This document shows, one piece after another, positions 43,089 through 50,996 of a stretch of 64,000 bases of DNA. Where the stretch lies: positions 124,001-188,000 of the forward strand of contig JBCBEC010000005.1 in assembly GCA_038528965.1 (NCBI GenBank). Direction: 5' to 3'. A model generated the notes under the pieces. That model saw only the letters and a list, made by a program, of their open reading frames with translations, had not been told where the DNA came from and did not search any database. Numbering within the stretch: position 1 is the stretch's first letter; the number at the start of each line of letters is the position of its first letter. This DNA is from Lewinella sp038528965 (lineage in GTDB: Bacteria; Bacteroidota; Bacteroidia; Chitinophagales; Saprospiraceae). A program made the translations under genes and the position numbers.

Positions 43089-44423
43089 ATGCGCCTCCGC
43101 ACTTCCTACAAGCAAATATTGGCCATTTCAGCTCCGATCATGATCGGAAGTGCTGCTCAGAATATTATTACGCTGACAGACCGTATTTTCTTGTTCTACC
43201 TGGGGGTAGATGATTTTGCCAGTATCGGATTTGTGAGTGTTTTCTACCTCATTGTGGCCGCTATTGGGTTTGGTTTTAGCCGTGGTGGGCAGATTTTGAT
43301 TGCCCGACGCGCAGGTGCTCGTGAGGATGTAGAAGCCGGCCGTACTTTTCATTCCGTCTTCTTGTTCGAGTTGTTTCTATCTTTCTTTTTATTCCTATTT
43401 ATGACTTATGGCTGCTACTACTTATTTGATTTGCTAGTGGAGTCAGAGGTTGTATTGCAAAAGAGCCTGGAATACGTAAATACGCGTAAGTGGGGAGTGT
43501 TCTTTTCGTATACTGGAGTGGCGCTCATTTCATTGTACACCGGAATTGCCCGGCCTAAGTTTCTGATCTACGATACCATTTTGTTAGCAGTCGTTAACAT
43601 TGTGCTGGATTACCTACTCATATTTGGCTATTACGGTTTCCCGAAAATGGGGATTGCTGGTGCAGGTTTGGCTTCAACACTGGCTGAGGTTGCTGCCTTC
43701 ATCGCTTTTGTCCTATTCATGTTTTGGGACAAGGAGAACCGGCGCTATGAAATATTCCGCTGGCCAAAAGTAGACTGGAGCTTGATGCGCGAGCAGTACA
43801 AGATTTCTATTCCGCTGGTTGTACAACCTTTAATTGGTCTGGGCAGTTGGTTCTTATTCATGGCCATCATTGAAAACCTCGGTGAGGAGGCCTTGGCCAT
43901 CACCATTTTGGCCCAGATGGTATACCTGGTCCTGTCTATCCCAACCTGGGGTTTCTCGGCTGGTGTGAGCACCTTGGTTGGCGGCTTTATTGGGCATAAG
44001 AAACGGCAGGCGGTTATTCCCATTATTTGGAAAACGGCTTTCTTTTCACTCTTCGTGACGTTGGCCATCACCATTCCTTTTTTACTGTTTCCTTCTGCTA
44101 CTTTGCACCCCTTTCTGGGAGATGAAGGCTTGGTGTTGATCGAAAAAGCGAAGCCTGTCTTTTATGTACTGGGGGGAATTCTGAGTGTCTTCTCAGTGGG
44201 GAGCGTTATTTTTAGTGGCGTATCTGGTGTCGGAGCCTCCGCTTATGCACTTAAGATTCAGGTCTACGGTATCATCTTCTACCTGATCTATATCTATGTA
44301 GTTGTTGAGTATTTTACAAGCAGCCTTGCCTGGGCCTGGGCGGTAGAAATCTTTTATTGGCTCATCGTTGGTCTGTGGAGCTTATGGTATATGTACTCCC
44401 GCCGCTGGTACGGTAAACTTTAA
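43089..44423 (+). CDS. MATE family multidrug/cation efflux transporter
   Basis: A 444-residue inner-membrane protein with about 12 TM helices. The opening YKQILAISAPIMIGSAAQNIITLTDRIFL and the repeat-half opening YKISIPLVVQPLIGLGSWFLF are the two MATE half-signatures. Members export drugs or metabolites by H+ or Na+ antiport. The start is supported by the -7 box just upstream. It has no regulator gene next to it. The accessory island begins right after its end. Confidence 0.93.
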   Translation: MRLRTSYKQILAISAPIMIGSAAQNIITLTDRIFLFYLGVDDFASIGFVSVFYLIVAAIGFGFSRGGQILIARRAGAREDVEAGRTFHSVFLFELFLSFFLFLFMTYGCYYLFDLLVESEVVLQKSLEYVNTRKWGVFFSYTGVALISLYTGIARPKFLIYDTILLAVVNIVLDYLLIFGYYGFPKMGIAGAGLASTLAEVAAFIAFVLFMFWDKENRRYEIFRWPKVDWSLMREQYKISIPLVVQPLIGLGSWFLFMAIIENLGEEALAITILAQMVYLVLSIPTWGFSAGVSTLVGGFIGHKKRQAVIPIIWKTAFFSLFVTLAITIPFLLFPSATLHPFLGDEGLVLIEKAKPVFYVLGGILSVFSVGSVIFSGVSGVGASAYALKIQVYGIIFYLIYIYVVVEYFTSSLAWAWAVEIFYWLIVGLWSLWYMYSRRWYGKL

Positions 44424-44528
44424 TACTTAAGTAGCGACAAACAGCATTCACTCATTTGGTTTTGGAACTTGTCTTTGGCAATTGTAGCTTGCTGAAAAGG
44501 CCACTTTGATCCCAATTCACTGAGGCGA

Positions 44529-45167
44529 TTAAGCTATGAAGCACATATTTCTTTCCCAAATTAAATTCCCAAACATGCTCTTAATCAAGTTGGCAGCCAT
44601 CTTTGGGTCTCCAACCAAGATTTGGTATTTTCCATTTGAGTTTCTTCCAGCAAAAGATAGGAACATATCTATGTGGAACAGTGGTTGAACCGTTCCTGGG
44701 CCATTTCCGATGTACAATTGCTGTGTCCATTCTTCGCCGTCGATAATGATGTACTCCGATTGTTCAGTTGGTACCGGTATTTTGCTACCAATGTAGTACA
44801 GCGTTTTCGATGTGTCGAGGTATTCGGAGTAGAGGCGCTTGATTAATTGTGTTGGTGTTTCACTTGGTGCAGGGAAGATGGCGTTATTGATGTATTGCAG
44901 TGATTTTGTCGAATAGTCTGCTCCGATAAAAAAGAAATCGTCACCAGTTAAAATATTGCCCCCTTGAAAGTAGAGCGGAGCTTGATAGTTCTCTAAATCA
45001 GAAATGTTAGAAGCGAACTCCGCCATCAGACCATCGACGTATCTTGGAAAGGAGAATAGCTCTGCAAAATAGCTCTTTCCGTTTCCATCTGTGGTTATCG
45101 CGGAACCATCTTCCGCCCAAACAGAAAAGTGCAAATGATCAGGAACGCTACCTAGGATAGTGACCAC
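44529..45167 (-). pseudogene. Truncated paralogue of the deiminase-like protein
   Basis: 212 codons from a GTG. Blocks match the neighbour at 46.2-47.4 kb in order: SVWAEDGSA (versus RVWARDQF), YFQGGNILTGDDFFFIGA (versus IHGGNILFDQDIVLIGA) and PLFHIDMFLSFAGR (versus EYVHIDMFISLTGE). It lacks about 75 N-terminal residues and, after the HID block, about 115 C-terminal residues, including the stretch with the catalytic Cys. The Arg of WARD is replaced by Glu. A stop lies just upstream in frame and a terminator separates it from the gene before. It is probably a decayed copy, but a short pseudo-enzyme is possible. Confidence 0.6.
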
Positions 45168-45209
45168 GCAGTTTAATCTGCTTTATTGCAGACGTTGGTG
45201 CAATTAGAT

Positions 45210-45248
45210 TTGGAAGAAAAGACTTTGGATAACGATGCAAAGTCTTTT
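45210..45248 (-). terminator. Terminator after the 79-residue gene
   Basis: AAAAGACTTTG (45217-45227) pairs with CAAAGTCTTTT (45238-45248) over 11 bp; the minus strand continues TTTTCTTCC. It separates the island operon from the truncated copy. Confidence 0.75.
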
Positions 45249-45294
45249 CAACCGTTCTAATGCTATCAAAGCCACTGAATAGCGTGGATGTTTG

Positions 45295-45534
45295 TTATGG
45301 GCACAGGACATCCAGTACATTGATCAATTCTTCGATTACTGAGCGCCACTTACGTGGGATAATTGGCAGCTTAGAAATGACACTAAGAATTGGACGAACT
45401 ACTTTGTAAATAACACACAACCTTGAGTTAGCTAGTTCTTTGGTTAAACTTCCACTTTTTGGAGCGGCAGTTTCCGAGTAGTTCGCCTCTACGTGCGCGT
45501 TGATAGCTTCAAAATCCAGATTTACGTTTTGCAT
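45295..45534 (-). CDS. Small unknown protein of the caspase island
   Basis: 79 residues, MQNVNLDFEAINAHVEANY at the N-terminus and a Cys at both the middle (RLCVIYKVV) and the last-but-one position (VLDVLCP). The second half is amphipathic to hydrophobic (VVRPILSVISKLPIIP), possibly membrane-associating. No signal peptide is present. It was not recognised. It lies between the 151-residue protein and a terminator on the same strand, so it is probably the last gene of the caspase operon. A caspase substrate or effector role is only a guess. Confidence 0.5.
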   Translation of the reverse strand: MQNVNLDFEAINAHVEANYSETAAPKSGSLTKELANSRLCVIYKVVRPILSVISKLPIIPRKWRSVIEELINVLDVLCP

Positions 45535-45674
45535 GTTAACATTTATTTAGAAATGAGTAATAAGGTTCCAGGGTCCAAGTGGTTACACTTGTCCTGGATA
45601 TGAAGAGCGACCCTTCCGAAAAGGGCGGATCTTAGCCGTACTTGAATGAATAAATACTCAGCTAGAAACTGGTG

Positions 45675-46130
45675 CTACGGAGCCCATACTTTTAGCTCAA
45701 CGTAGGGAGGAGTACCTCCACCCGGAGTATAGAAGGCAAGCGTGAAACCAGCATTCGCATGAGTCGAAGTCACCGTTTGTAACCCAAAACGGATATCTTC
45801 TACCCCAATAACGTGTGTAGCTTCGATGCCAGCTACCGTTTTTCGTTCCATTTTTAGGCTCATTTTGGGGTAGTTAGCAGTAGGATCCACCTGAAATTGG
45901 AATATGCACGCATTTTTGTTGGATGGGTTTTGAAATAGCAGTAGGTCATTCTGGATTATGAACCCGACTTCTGTTCCATCGATACTTACTTCACAGTTTT
46001 TTTGTGGGTCTGTCAGATGAACAAGTTCAAGGCTTTTGTAGTCGGAGCTTAGGCGTATCTGCCTTTCGAAAACGTATTTACCCGCTTTCACAGCACCAAC
46101 TTGGTATTGTTGAAGGTTGCAAGTAGCCAT
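45675..46130 (-). CDS. Unknown beta-rich protein of the caspase island
   Basis: 151 residues with no signal peptide or TM segment. The pattern of alternating hydrophobic residues (YKSLELVHLTD, EVGFIIQNDLLLFQN, IFQFQVD) and the C-terminal FTLAFYTPGGGTPPYVELKVW suggest a beta-sandwich. It was not recognised as a family. It starts 25 nt after the deiminase-like gene and so is likely co-translated from the same transcript. It may be a binding partner or substrate of the two enzymes; this is inferred from position only. Confidence 0.55.
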   Translation of the reverse strand: MATCNLQQYQVGAVKAGKYVFERQIRLSSDYKSLELVHLTDPQKNCEVSIDGTEVGFIIQNDLLLFQNPSNKNACIFQFQVDPTANYPKMSLKMERKTVAGIEATHVIGVEDIRFGLQTVTSTHANAGFTLAFYTPGGGTPPYVELKVWAP

Positions 46131-46155
46131 AATGATTTAGTTTTATTGAAAAAAG

Positions 46156-47415
46156 TTATTGTCGTTCTAGTTCATTGCTAATGCAGTGTAGTGAGCCTCT
46201 TTGCTTAGCGTAGTTATGGAAGTTAGCTTCAATCATTACCACCTGGTAGCCAAGGTTCTCCCAGAGTTGTCGGTTGAGTTGATCAAACACCTTGAGGTTT
46301 CGCCGGTAACCACCCGTAGCGTATGATGGTAAGTAGACTCTCTTTTCCTGGTCTGATATACGTTCTACCAAACAGTTGTTGTACATGCCGATATGATAGA
46401 CTGCATCGTCTCGGCCTTCAGAAATTAGGGGCACTGGATTACGCATAACAATAAAACCACTTTCTTCATTTCGCGAGTTCGGATTTTGCAACTTGTTTAC
46501 GATGCCCAGTAAAAGTTCTTCTAGTCTATTTGCAGCCCTAGTGTGCTTAGGGTTTAGAGCTACAGGTTGGGCTAGGAAAAGGACTGGTTTTCCTGGTTTT
46601 CCAGTCACAATTTCGACTCTTTCTCCCGTAAGGGAAATGAACATATCAATGTGGACGTATTCGTCAGGTAAAGCCGACCGGGTCAAGGTCCTTACTGATA
46701 GCTGCTTCGGTTTTGGAGGCTTAATTTGCCAGAGGTTGTGATCAAAAATACTTCCCTTGCCTCGTCGACCTCTAGTATCACCTTTGGTGTATGTAGCTTG
46801 ACCAACAGGGATGATTTTGACATTGTTTGCAAGCCCTAGGTAGCGTCGGATATAGCTCTTAACAATTCTTGTTCCCTTTATCTGTTCGATTGGGCTTAGT
46901 TTTGACCGTATTGACATTGTCAATCTATAAAATTGATTTGCGCCAATCAGAACTATGTCTTGGTCAAAGAGAATATTTCCACCGTGTATCCTAAAGCCTC
47001 CGTACTTAGGGTTTGGGTCTTGTACAATATCCATGATTACTCCTTGACTTTCTAAATCTTCAGCGAGGTCATGGTTGTAAGGTGCATTCGCTGATTCTAC
47101 CACCTGCTTATCAGATAAGGTGACAAATTGATCTCGTGCCCAAACCCGGAAATCATCGCTAAAACTGGGAGATTTTACCTTAACTTGGATCGTGCGCTTG
47201 ATTCCGAGACAACTCATATTGTTGATCATTTCCTGAATGATCTTTTCCTGCCCCCTTCGGTTTACCCAAATCACGATTGTGGTATATTTAGGTAATTTAC
47301 AAACCAACTCTTCAAATATTTCTTTGAACTCAGGCCCTCTCTCATAAACAAGTAAAACTTGCATCAATCGCCCTCGTATTGAGGAGTATAGCACGGGCTT
47401 ATTCAATACCGGCAT
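46156..47415 (-). CDS. Guanidino-group-modifying (agmatine/peptidylarginine deiminase-like) enzyme
   Basis: A 419-residue protein with the landmarks of the arginine deiminase fold. D95 is in VWARDQFVTL, GGN at 145-147 in IHGGNILFD, H255 and D257 in YVHIDMFISL, and the C-terminal nucleophile C411 in RGSLHCISNE, where agmatine deiminases have GGxHC. All catalytic positions are therefore kept. The family hydrolyses guanidinium groups (agmatine, peptidyl-arginine). The middle is expanded and basic (TKGDTRGRRGKG), unlike metabolic agmatine deiminase. It lies 5 nt after the caspase gene, so the two are co-transcribed. Substrate unknown; protein arginine is plausible. Confidence 0.7.
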   Translation of the reverse strand: MPVLNKPVLYSSIRGRLMQVLLVYERGPEFKEIFEELVCKLPKYTTIVIWVNRRGQEKIIQEMINNMSCLGIKRTIQVKVKSPSFSDDFRVWARDQFVTLSDKQVVESANAPYNHDLAEDLESQGVIMDIVQDPNPKYGGFRIHGGNILFDQDIVLIGANQFYRLTMSIRSKLSPIEQIKGTRIVKSYIRRYLGLANNVKIIPVGQATYTKGDTRGRRGKGSIFDHNLWQIKPPKPKQLSVRTLTRSALPDEYVHIDMFISLTGERVEIVTGKPGKPVLFLAQPVALNPKHTRAANRLEELLLGIVNKLQNPNSRNEESGFIVMRNPVPLISEGRDDAVYHIGMYNNCLVERISDQEKRVYLPSYATGGYRRNLKVFDQLNRQLWENLGYQVVMIEANFHNYAKQRGSLHCISNELERQ

Positions 47416-47420
47416 AGCAG

Positions 47421-48239
47421 TTAAATTTTAAATGGAGGTTCAGCTGCAAACCTTGGGTTTGATTGTCCGAACACCAAGTGATTTGGTGTCTGCTCTGGAG
47501 GCATAATGTCTAGAATGTCTCGATGAAAGCGACTGTAATCTTGATCGTATTTTCCTCCATTCCAAATGTACAAGAGTTTTTGTGTGAAAACTGAATTTAT
47601 CATACCGTCGTATGCCAATTGATTTTCCTGACAAGCCGAAATCAAGCGGACCGTGGCTTCTATTTCTACCTCACCTTCCTTACGTAAGTTAATACTGTCG
47701 TAGAAGTCCTTGTTTTGCATGTACGTCTTAAAGGCATATTCAAAAGGTTGGTCTTTGCTGGCAAATTCAGTTGTTTTCTTTGGTCGAAATCGCTCTCGTG
47801 TTATGTCGCCGCTATGGCAGCTGTCGGAGATGACAAGAATCCTAACTCCTTCTTGAAATTTACTCCAGTGGAGTAGTAACTCGTCATCAATAATTTGTCC
47901 GTCATACAAGCACAAAGTCTCGTCACGAGCATCCCTTTCGTCATTGTTAAGGTCCGGTACATGGCTCCCGTGTCCAGAATAGGTGACTAGGAGAATATCA
48001 CCAGCAACTAGTTCTTGGGCACTTTTGTACAAGAAGTCTTTAACGTTCTTTCGAGTAACCTCTTTGCGAAGCAATAAGGTGCTTTGATAGCCTTGGGAAT
48101 CAGCTAAGATTTGCATGTCTCGAGCGTCATTTTCGCAGGCATAAAGCTTGCCATCCCAGCCACCATAATGATCGGGGTCTACGAAATTTAATCCTAGGTG
48201 TAAGGAGTGGCCGATGCGGTTAGGTCTTAGATTGGACAT
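47421..48239 (-). CDS. Caspase-like (C14) cysteine peptidase
   Basis: 272 residues from the ATG at 48239 (MSNLRPNRIGHSLHLGLN); a TTG two codons upstream is also in frame. The caspase-hemoglobinase fold is clear: GLNFVDPDHYGGWDGKLYACENDA, catalytic H90 in LVTYSGHGSHVPD and C141 in LVISDSCHSGDI. The HG...DSCHSG pattern and the acidic NDERDARDETLC segment match bacterial metacaspase/orthocaspase types, which usually cut after Arg or Lys. No signal peptide, TM or adaptor domain is fused, so a partner protein may activate it. It is first in the island operon. Confidence 0.85.
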   Translation of the reverse strand: MSNLRPNRIGHSLHLGLNFVDPDHYGGWDGKLYACENDARDMQILADSQGYQSTLLLRKEVTRKNVKDFLYKSAQELVAGDILLVTYSGHGSHVPDLNNDERDARDETLCLYDGQIIDDELLLHWSKFQEGVRILVISDSCHSGDITRERFRPKKTTEFASKDQPFEYAFKTYMQNKDFYDSINLRKEGEVEIEATVRLISACQENQLAYDGMINSVFTQKLLYIWNGGKYDQDYSRFHRDILDIMPPEQTPNHLVFGQSNPRFAAEPPFKI

Positions 48240-48280
48240 ACACAAAAATGGGTTTTAGGTATTTAATCTTCTTACGCTAG

Positions 48281-48312
48281 CAAAGGTTGGACATTTGGTG
48301 GACGGCCACAAA
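48281..48312 (-). promoter_or_regulatory. Candidate promoter of the caspase operon
   Basis: TTTG (48312-48309), a 20-nt spacer and AACCTTTG (48288-48281) resemble TTTG-N20-TAnnTTTG with one mismatch in the -7 box. The leader to the ATG at 48239 would be about 38 nt. Confidence 0.4.
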
Positions 48313-48416
48313 CCAAAAAATCAAAATTATTAAGAATATAAATTGGTTTTTATGGGATTAAATGTTTGATTTAGAATATTTTAGATGAATATTTTATTGG
48401 GAGTGAAAATTATCTT

Positions 48417-49943
48417 ATGAGACAAGAAGCACTGTTCCAATTGCTGAAATCCCTTAATAAAGGAGAGAAAAGACAAGTTAAATTACTGCTGGGTTTGTCC
48501 GGAGGGAAGAAGATGATCCAGCTGTATTCTCATTTGAGTAAGATGAATCATTACAATGAGGAAGTCTTGAGGAAAAAGCTTGAAAAAGAGGGCGTTAAAA
48601 AGGGACAATTTGCAGTTCTAAAACACAGTACCTATCAAGCAGTAATGCGTGCCTTGCGATACATTAACGATGATTCCACCCTAGAAATCGAGTTAGGGAA
48701 CTTAATTATTGACACCAGAATATTGGAAGCTAGGGGGCTCTATGCACAAGGTGAAAACAGGTTGAAGAAAGCGAAACAGCTAAGTATTAAATATGAAAAG
48801 TTTCTCCATACCCTAGAAATTTTACAACTAGAAATTCCTTTAGCAATGGGTAGGGAAACAAAAGCCTTGCGAGATAAGATAGCAGCGCTGAATGAGGTCA
48901 TTGAAGATCTAGTGGAAAAACTGAGAATTGAATTCAAGTACTGGGGAATTCTTCAACGAATTTTTGCTTGGTACCGTACCAAAAGTAAGATCCGAACGAA
49001 AGAATCCGCTACAACATACGAGAAAATTGAAAGCTCCCCTTTGTTGGAGGATGCTAATTTGGCTTCGACTTTTCAATCTCGAATATCTTACTTTTTTTCA
49101 CATGCTTTGATTCAACATACTCACCGGAGAGATATGGAAAAGGCGAATTCCTATTACTCCAAAGTAATTGAAATTTGGGATCGTTACCCCCACATGAAAC
49201 CAATTCACACTATACAATATAAAATTCATCTTTCCAACTATCTTAATAGCTGCCATGTAGTAGGAAAGTACGAGAATTTTGAAAGGATAGTAGATGAAAT
49301 TGAAGGTCTTCCAGTTGCCTCTTTTGATGAAGCGGCAGAGGTGTTTCAGAATGTAGCGCATTTACGCTTACTGTACTTGATGAATACTTTTCAGTACCAA
49401 GAGGGTAGGGCGTACGTTACTGAAATCGAGATTGGTCTAGAAAAATACAGTAGCAAGATTAATAACGCGCGGCTAATTTCTTTCTATTGTAATCTATCAA
49501 TATTCTTTTTTGTCTTAGGTGACTTAGAACAAGCTGACCACTGGGTAAATGCCATTTTTACTTCGCAGGTCTCTGATATCAGAGAAGATATTCAGGTGTT
49601 CATTCGCGTCTTGCATCTTGTCATTCATTATGAATTGCACAATTATTTGCTACTTGAAAGTATAGACCGCTCTGTACGGAGAAAACTTAGAGATACTAAT
49701 TCTTTGAGTGAATTTGAATTATTGGTCTTACAAGTTATTAGGGAGCTACAGAAGCAGAATTCAAGAACGGAAAAACGTCAAGTCGCTCAAGAATATCTTA
49801 AAAAATTCCATAGCCTTAATGACCAAGAATTGGCTCAAAGGATTGTCGGCTTGGAAGAAATCTCATTGTGGATAGAAAGCAAGAGCAGGAACAAGCCGTA
49901 CTTGGAAGTTCTGCGTGAAAAGCAACTGTTAACTAGAAAATAG
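48417..49943 (+). CDS. Alpha-helical repeat (TPR-like) protein divergent from the caspase
   Basis: A 508-residue, highly charged, all-helical cytoplasmic protein. The N-terminal 90 residues (ALFQLLKSLNKGEKRQVKLLL, LYSHLSKMNHYNEEVLRKKL, FAVLKHSTYQAVMRALRYI) form a compact basic region that recalls the start of the 484-residue protein at 22-23.5 kb. TPR-like helix pairs fill the rest. No enzyme motif was seen. The gene appears more AT-rich than its flanks, like the whole island. Its divergent placement suggests a regulator or sensor for the caspase operon, by position only. Confidence 0.55.
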   Translation: MRQEALFQLLKSLNKGEKRQVKLLLGLSGGKKMIQLYSHLSKMNHYNEEVLRKKLEKEGVKKGQFAVLKHSTYQAVMRALRYINDDSTLEIELGNLIIDTRILEARGLYAQGENRLKKAKQLSIKYEKFLHTLEILQLEIPLAMGRETKALRDKIAALNEVIEDLVEKLRIEFKYWGILQRIFAWYRTKSKIRTKESATTYEKIESSPLLEDANLASTFQSRISYFFSHALIQHTHRRDMEKANSYYSKVIEIWDRYPHMKPIHTIQYKIHLSNYLNSCHVVGKYENFERIVDEIEGLPVASFDEAAEVFQNVAHLRLLYLMNTFQYQEGRAYVTEIEIGLEKYSSKINNARLISFYCNLSIFFFVLGDLEQADHWVNAIFTSQVSDIREDIQVFIRVLHLVIHYELHNYLLLESIDRSVRRKLRDTNSLSEFELLVLQVIRELQKQNSRTEKRQVAQEYLKKFHSLNDQELAQRIVGLEEISLWIESKSRNKPYLEVLREKQLLTRK

Positions 49944-49982
49944 AGCCACAAGTATCCAAAGAAAATTAGACTATTGACTCAT

Positions 49983-50984
49983 CTACATCCGAATAATCAA
50001 ACCTTCCATCTGGTGATATTCCTTTAAGTCAGCCAGATAATCTTCTGCCTGGCGGATAGACTGAAAAGGAGCTACAATGACACGGTTAATGGCGCTACCG
50101 CCCGGGCGGGCTTGTGGCATTACGTAAAGATTGTTGAACCCTTTAGCTTGGAGCGTGGTTACGTGTCGCTCTGCATTGGCGTATTGACCGTAAGAACCTA
50201 GCTGTATAGCATAACCGGTTAATGGTTCGCGCAAGATGTTCACAGCACCACTTTTTTCAACCTGGACTGGCGCTGTAGTACGAGCTGTAGTAGTAGCTAC
50301 TTGCTGCTCATAAGGCCGTTCCCGTACGGGAATAACGTTACTATAGTCTTCAGGAGCATTGACCTGATATTCGTTGATCGCTTGACCACTACCACGATAA
50401 GTCGTTTGTGTTTGACCCGAACGCGCCGTTACTTCTGATTGTGCTGGTTGCCGGTTGTACGGATTGCCCGAAGAGAGCGTGTAGGTTTGGCTTGCTTCAG
50501 GCCGGCGAGCAGTTAGCTTAGAGCTAACGGCAGGAGCTTCGTATTCATTTGGCGTTGGCGGATTCGTATTGCTATAGCCCAGCACAGTTAATACTACTCT
50601 TGAACGGCCGACTCGCAACAGGTCAATTTGCTGAGCGGCAGCGCGGCTAAGATCAATGACACAATCATCACAATAGGCACCGCGATCATTGATTCGTACG
50701 GTAGTAGATAAGCCATTGTCGATTCGGGTCACTTTTACGATGGTCCCCAAAGGAAGCTTGGCGTGTGCTGCCGTCATTAAATGGTGATGATAAGTTTCCC
50801 CCAGAGCCGTAGGACTGCCTTCAAAGTGGTCGGCATAATAGAGGGCATCGCCCGATTCATCAATGAGCGGATCGTTGGCGTTAGCCTTTGGTTCCGGTTC
50901 TCTCGGCTCGTTCCAGCGGAAGGTTTGGGCCGAAGCAATGGTGGTCAACAAGAGGGTGGTCAACAATAAGATAGAAATGCGCAT
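49983..50984 (-). CDS. Exported RlpA-like protein with SPOR domain
   Basis: 333 residues with a signal peptide (MRISILLLTTLLLTTIASAQ). A double-psi beta-barrel (about 45-140) has the RlpA pattern, with GEYYHHH-like YHHHLMTAAHAKLPLGTIVKV, VRINDRGAYCDDCVIDLS. A Gln/Thr-rich linker leads to a C-terminal SPOR domain (about 255-333, YAIQLGSYGQYANAE). RlpA proteins cleave or bind denuded peptidoglycan and SPOR binds such glycans, so a role at the cell wall is likely. The Asp and His expected for lytic RlpA are partly shifted. It is the last gene after DUF4956 and CotH. Confidence 0.85.
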   Translation of the reverse strand: MRISILLLTTLLLTTIASAQTFRWNEPREPEPKANANDPLIDESGDALYYADHFEGSPTALGETYHHHLMTAAHAKLPLGTIVKVTRIDNGLSTTVRINDRGAYCDDCVIDLSRAAAQQIDLLRVGRSRVVLTVLGYSNTNPPTPNEYEAPAVSSKLTARRPEASQTYTLSSGNPYNRQPAQSEVTARSGQTQTTYRGSGQAINEYQVNAPEDYSNVIPVRERPYEQQVATTTARTTAPVQVEKSGAVNILREPLTGYAIQLGSYGQYANAERHVTTLQAKGFNNLYVMPQARPGGSAINRVIVAPFQSIRQAEDYLADLKEYHQMEGLIIRM

Positions 50985-50996
50985 AGGAGAAACAAA

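Noticed and set aside
44424..50000. Prophage or integrative element around the caspase island
   Set aside because: The region looks AT-rich and accessory, but no integrase, transposase, tRNA or direct-repeat boundary was found within the window.
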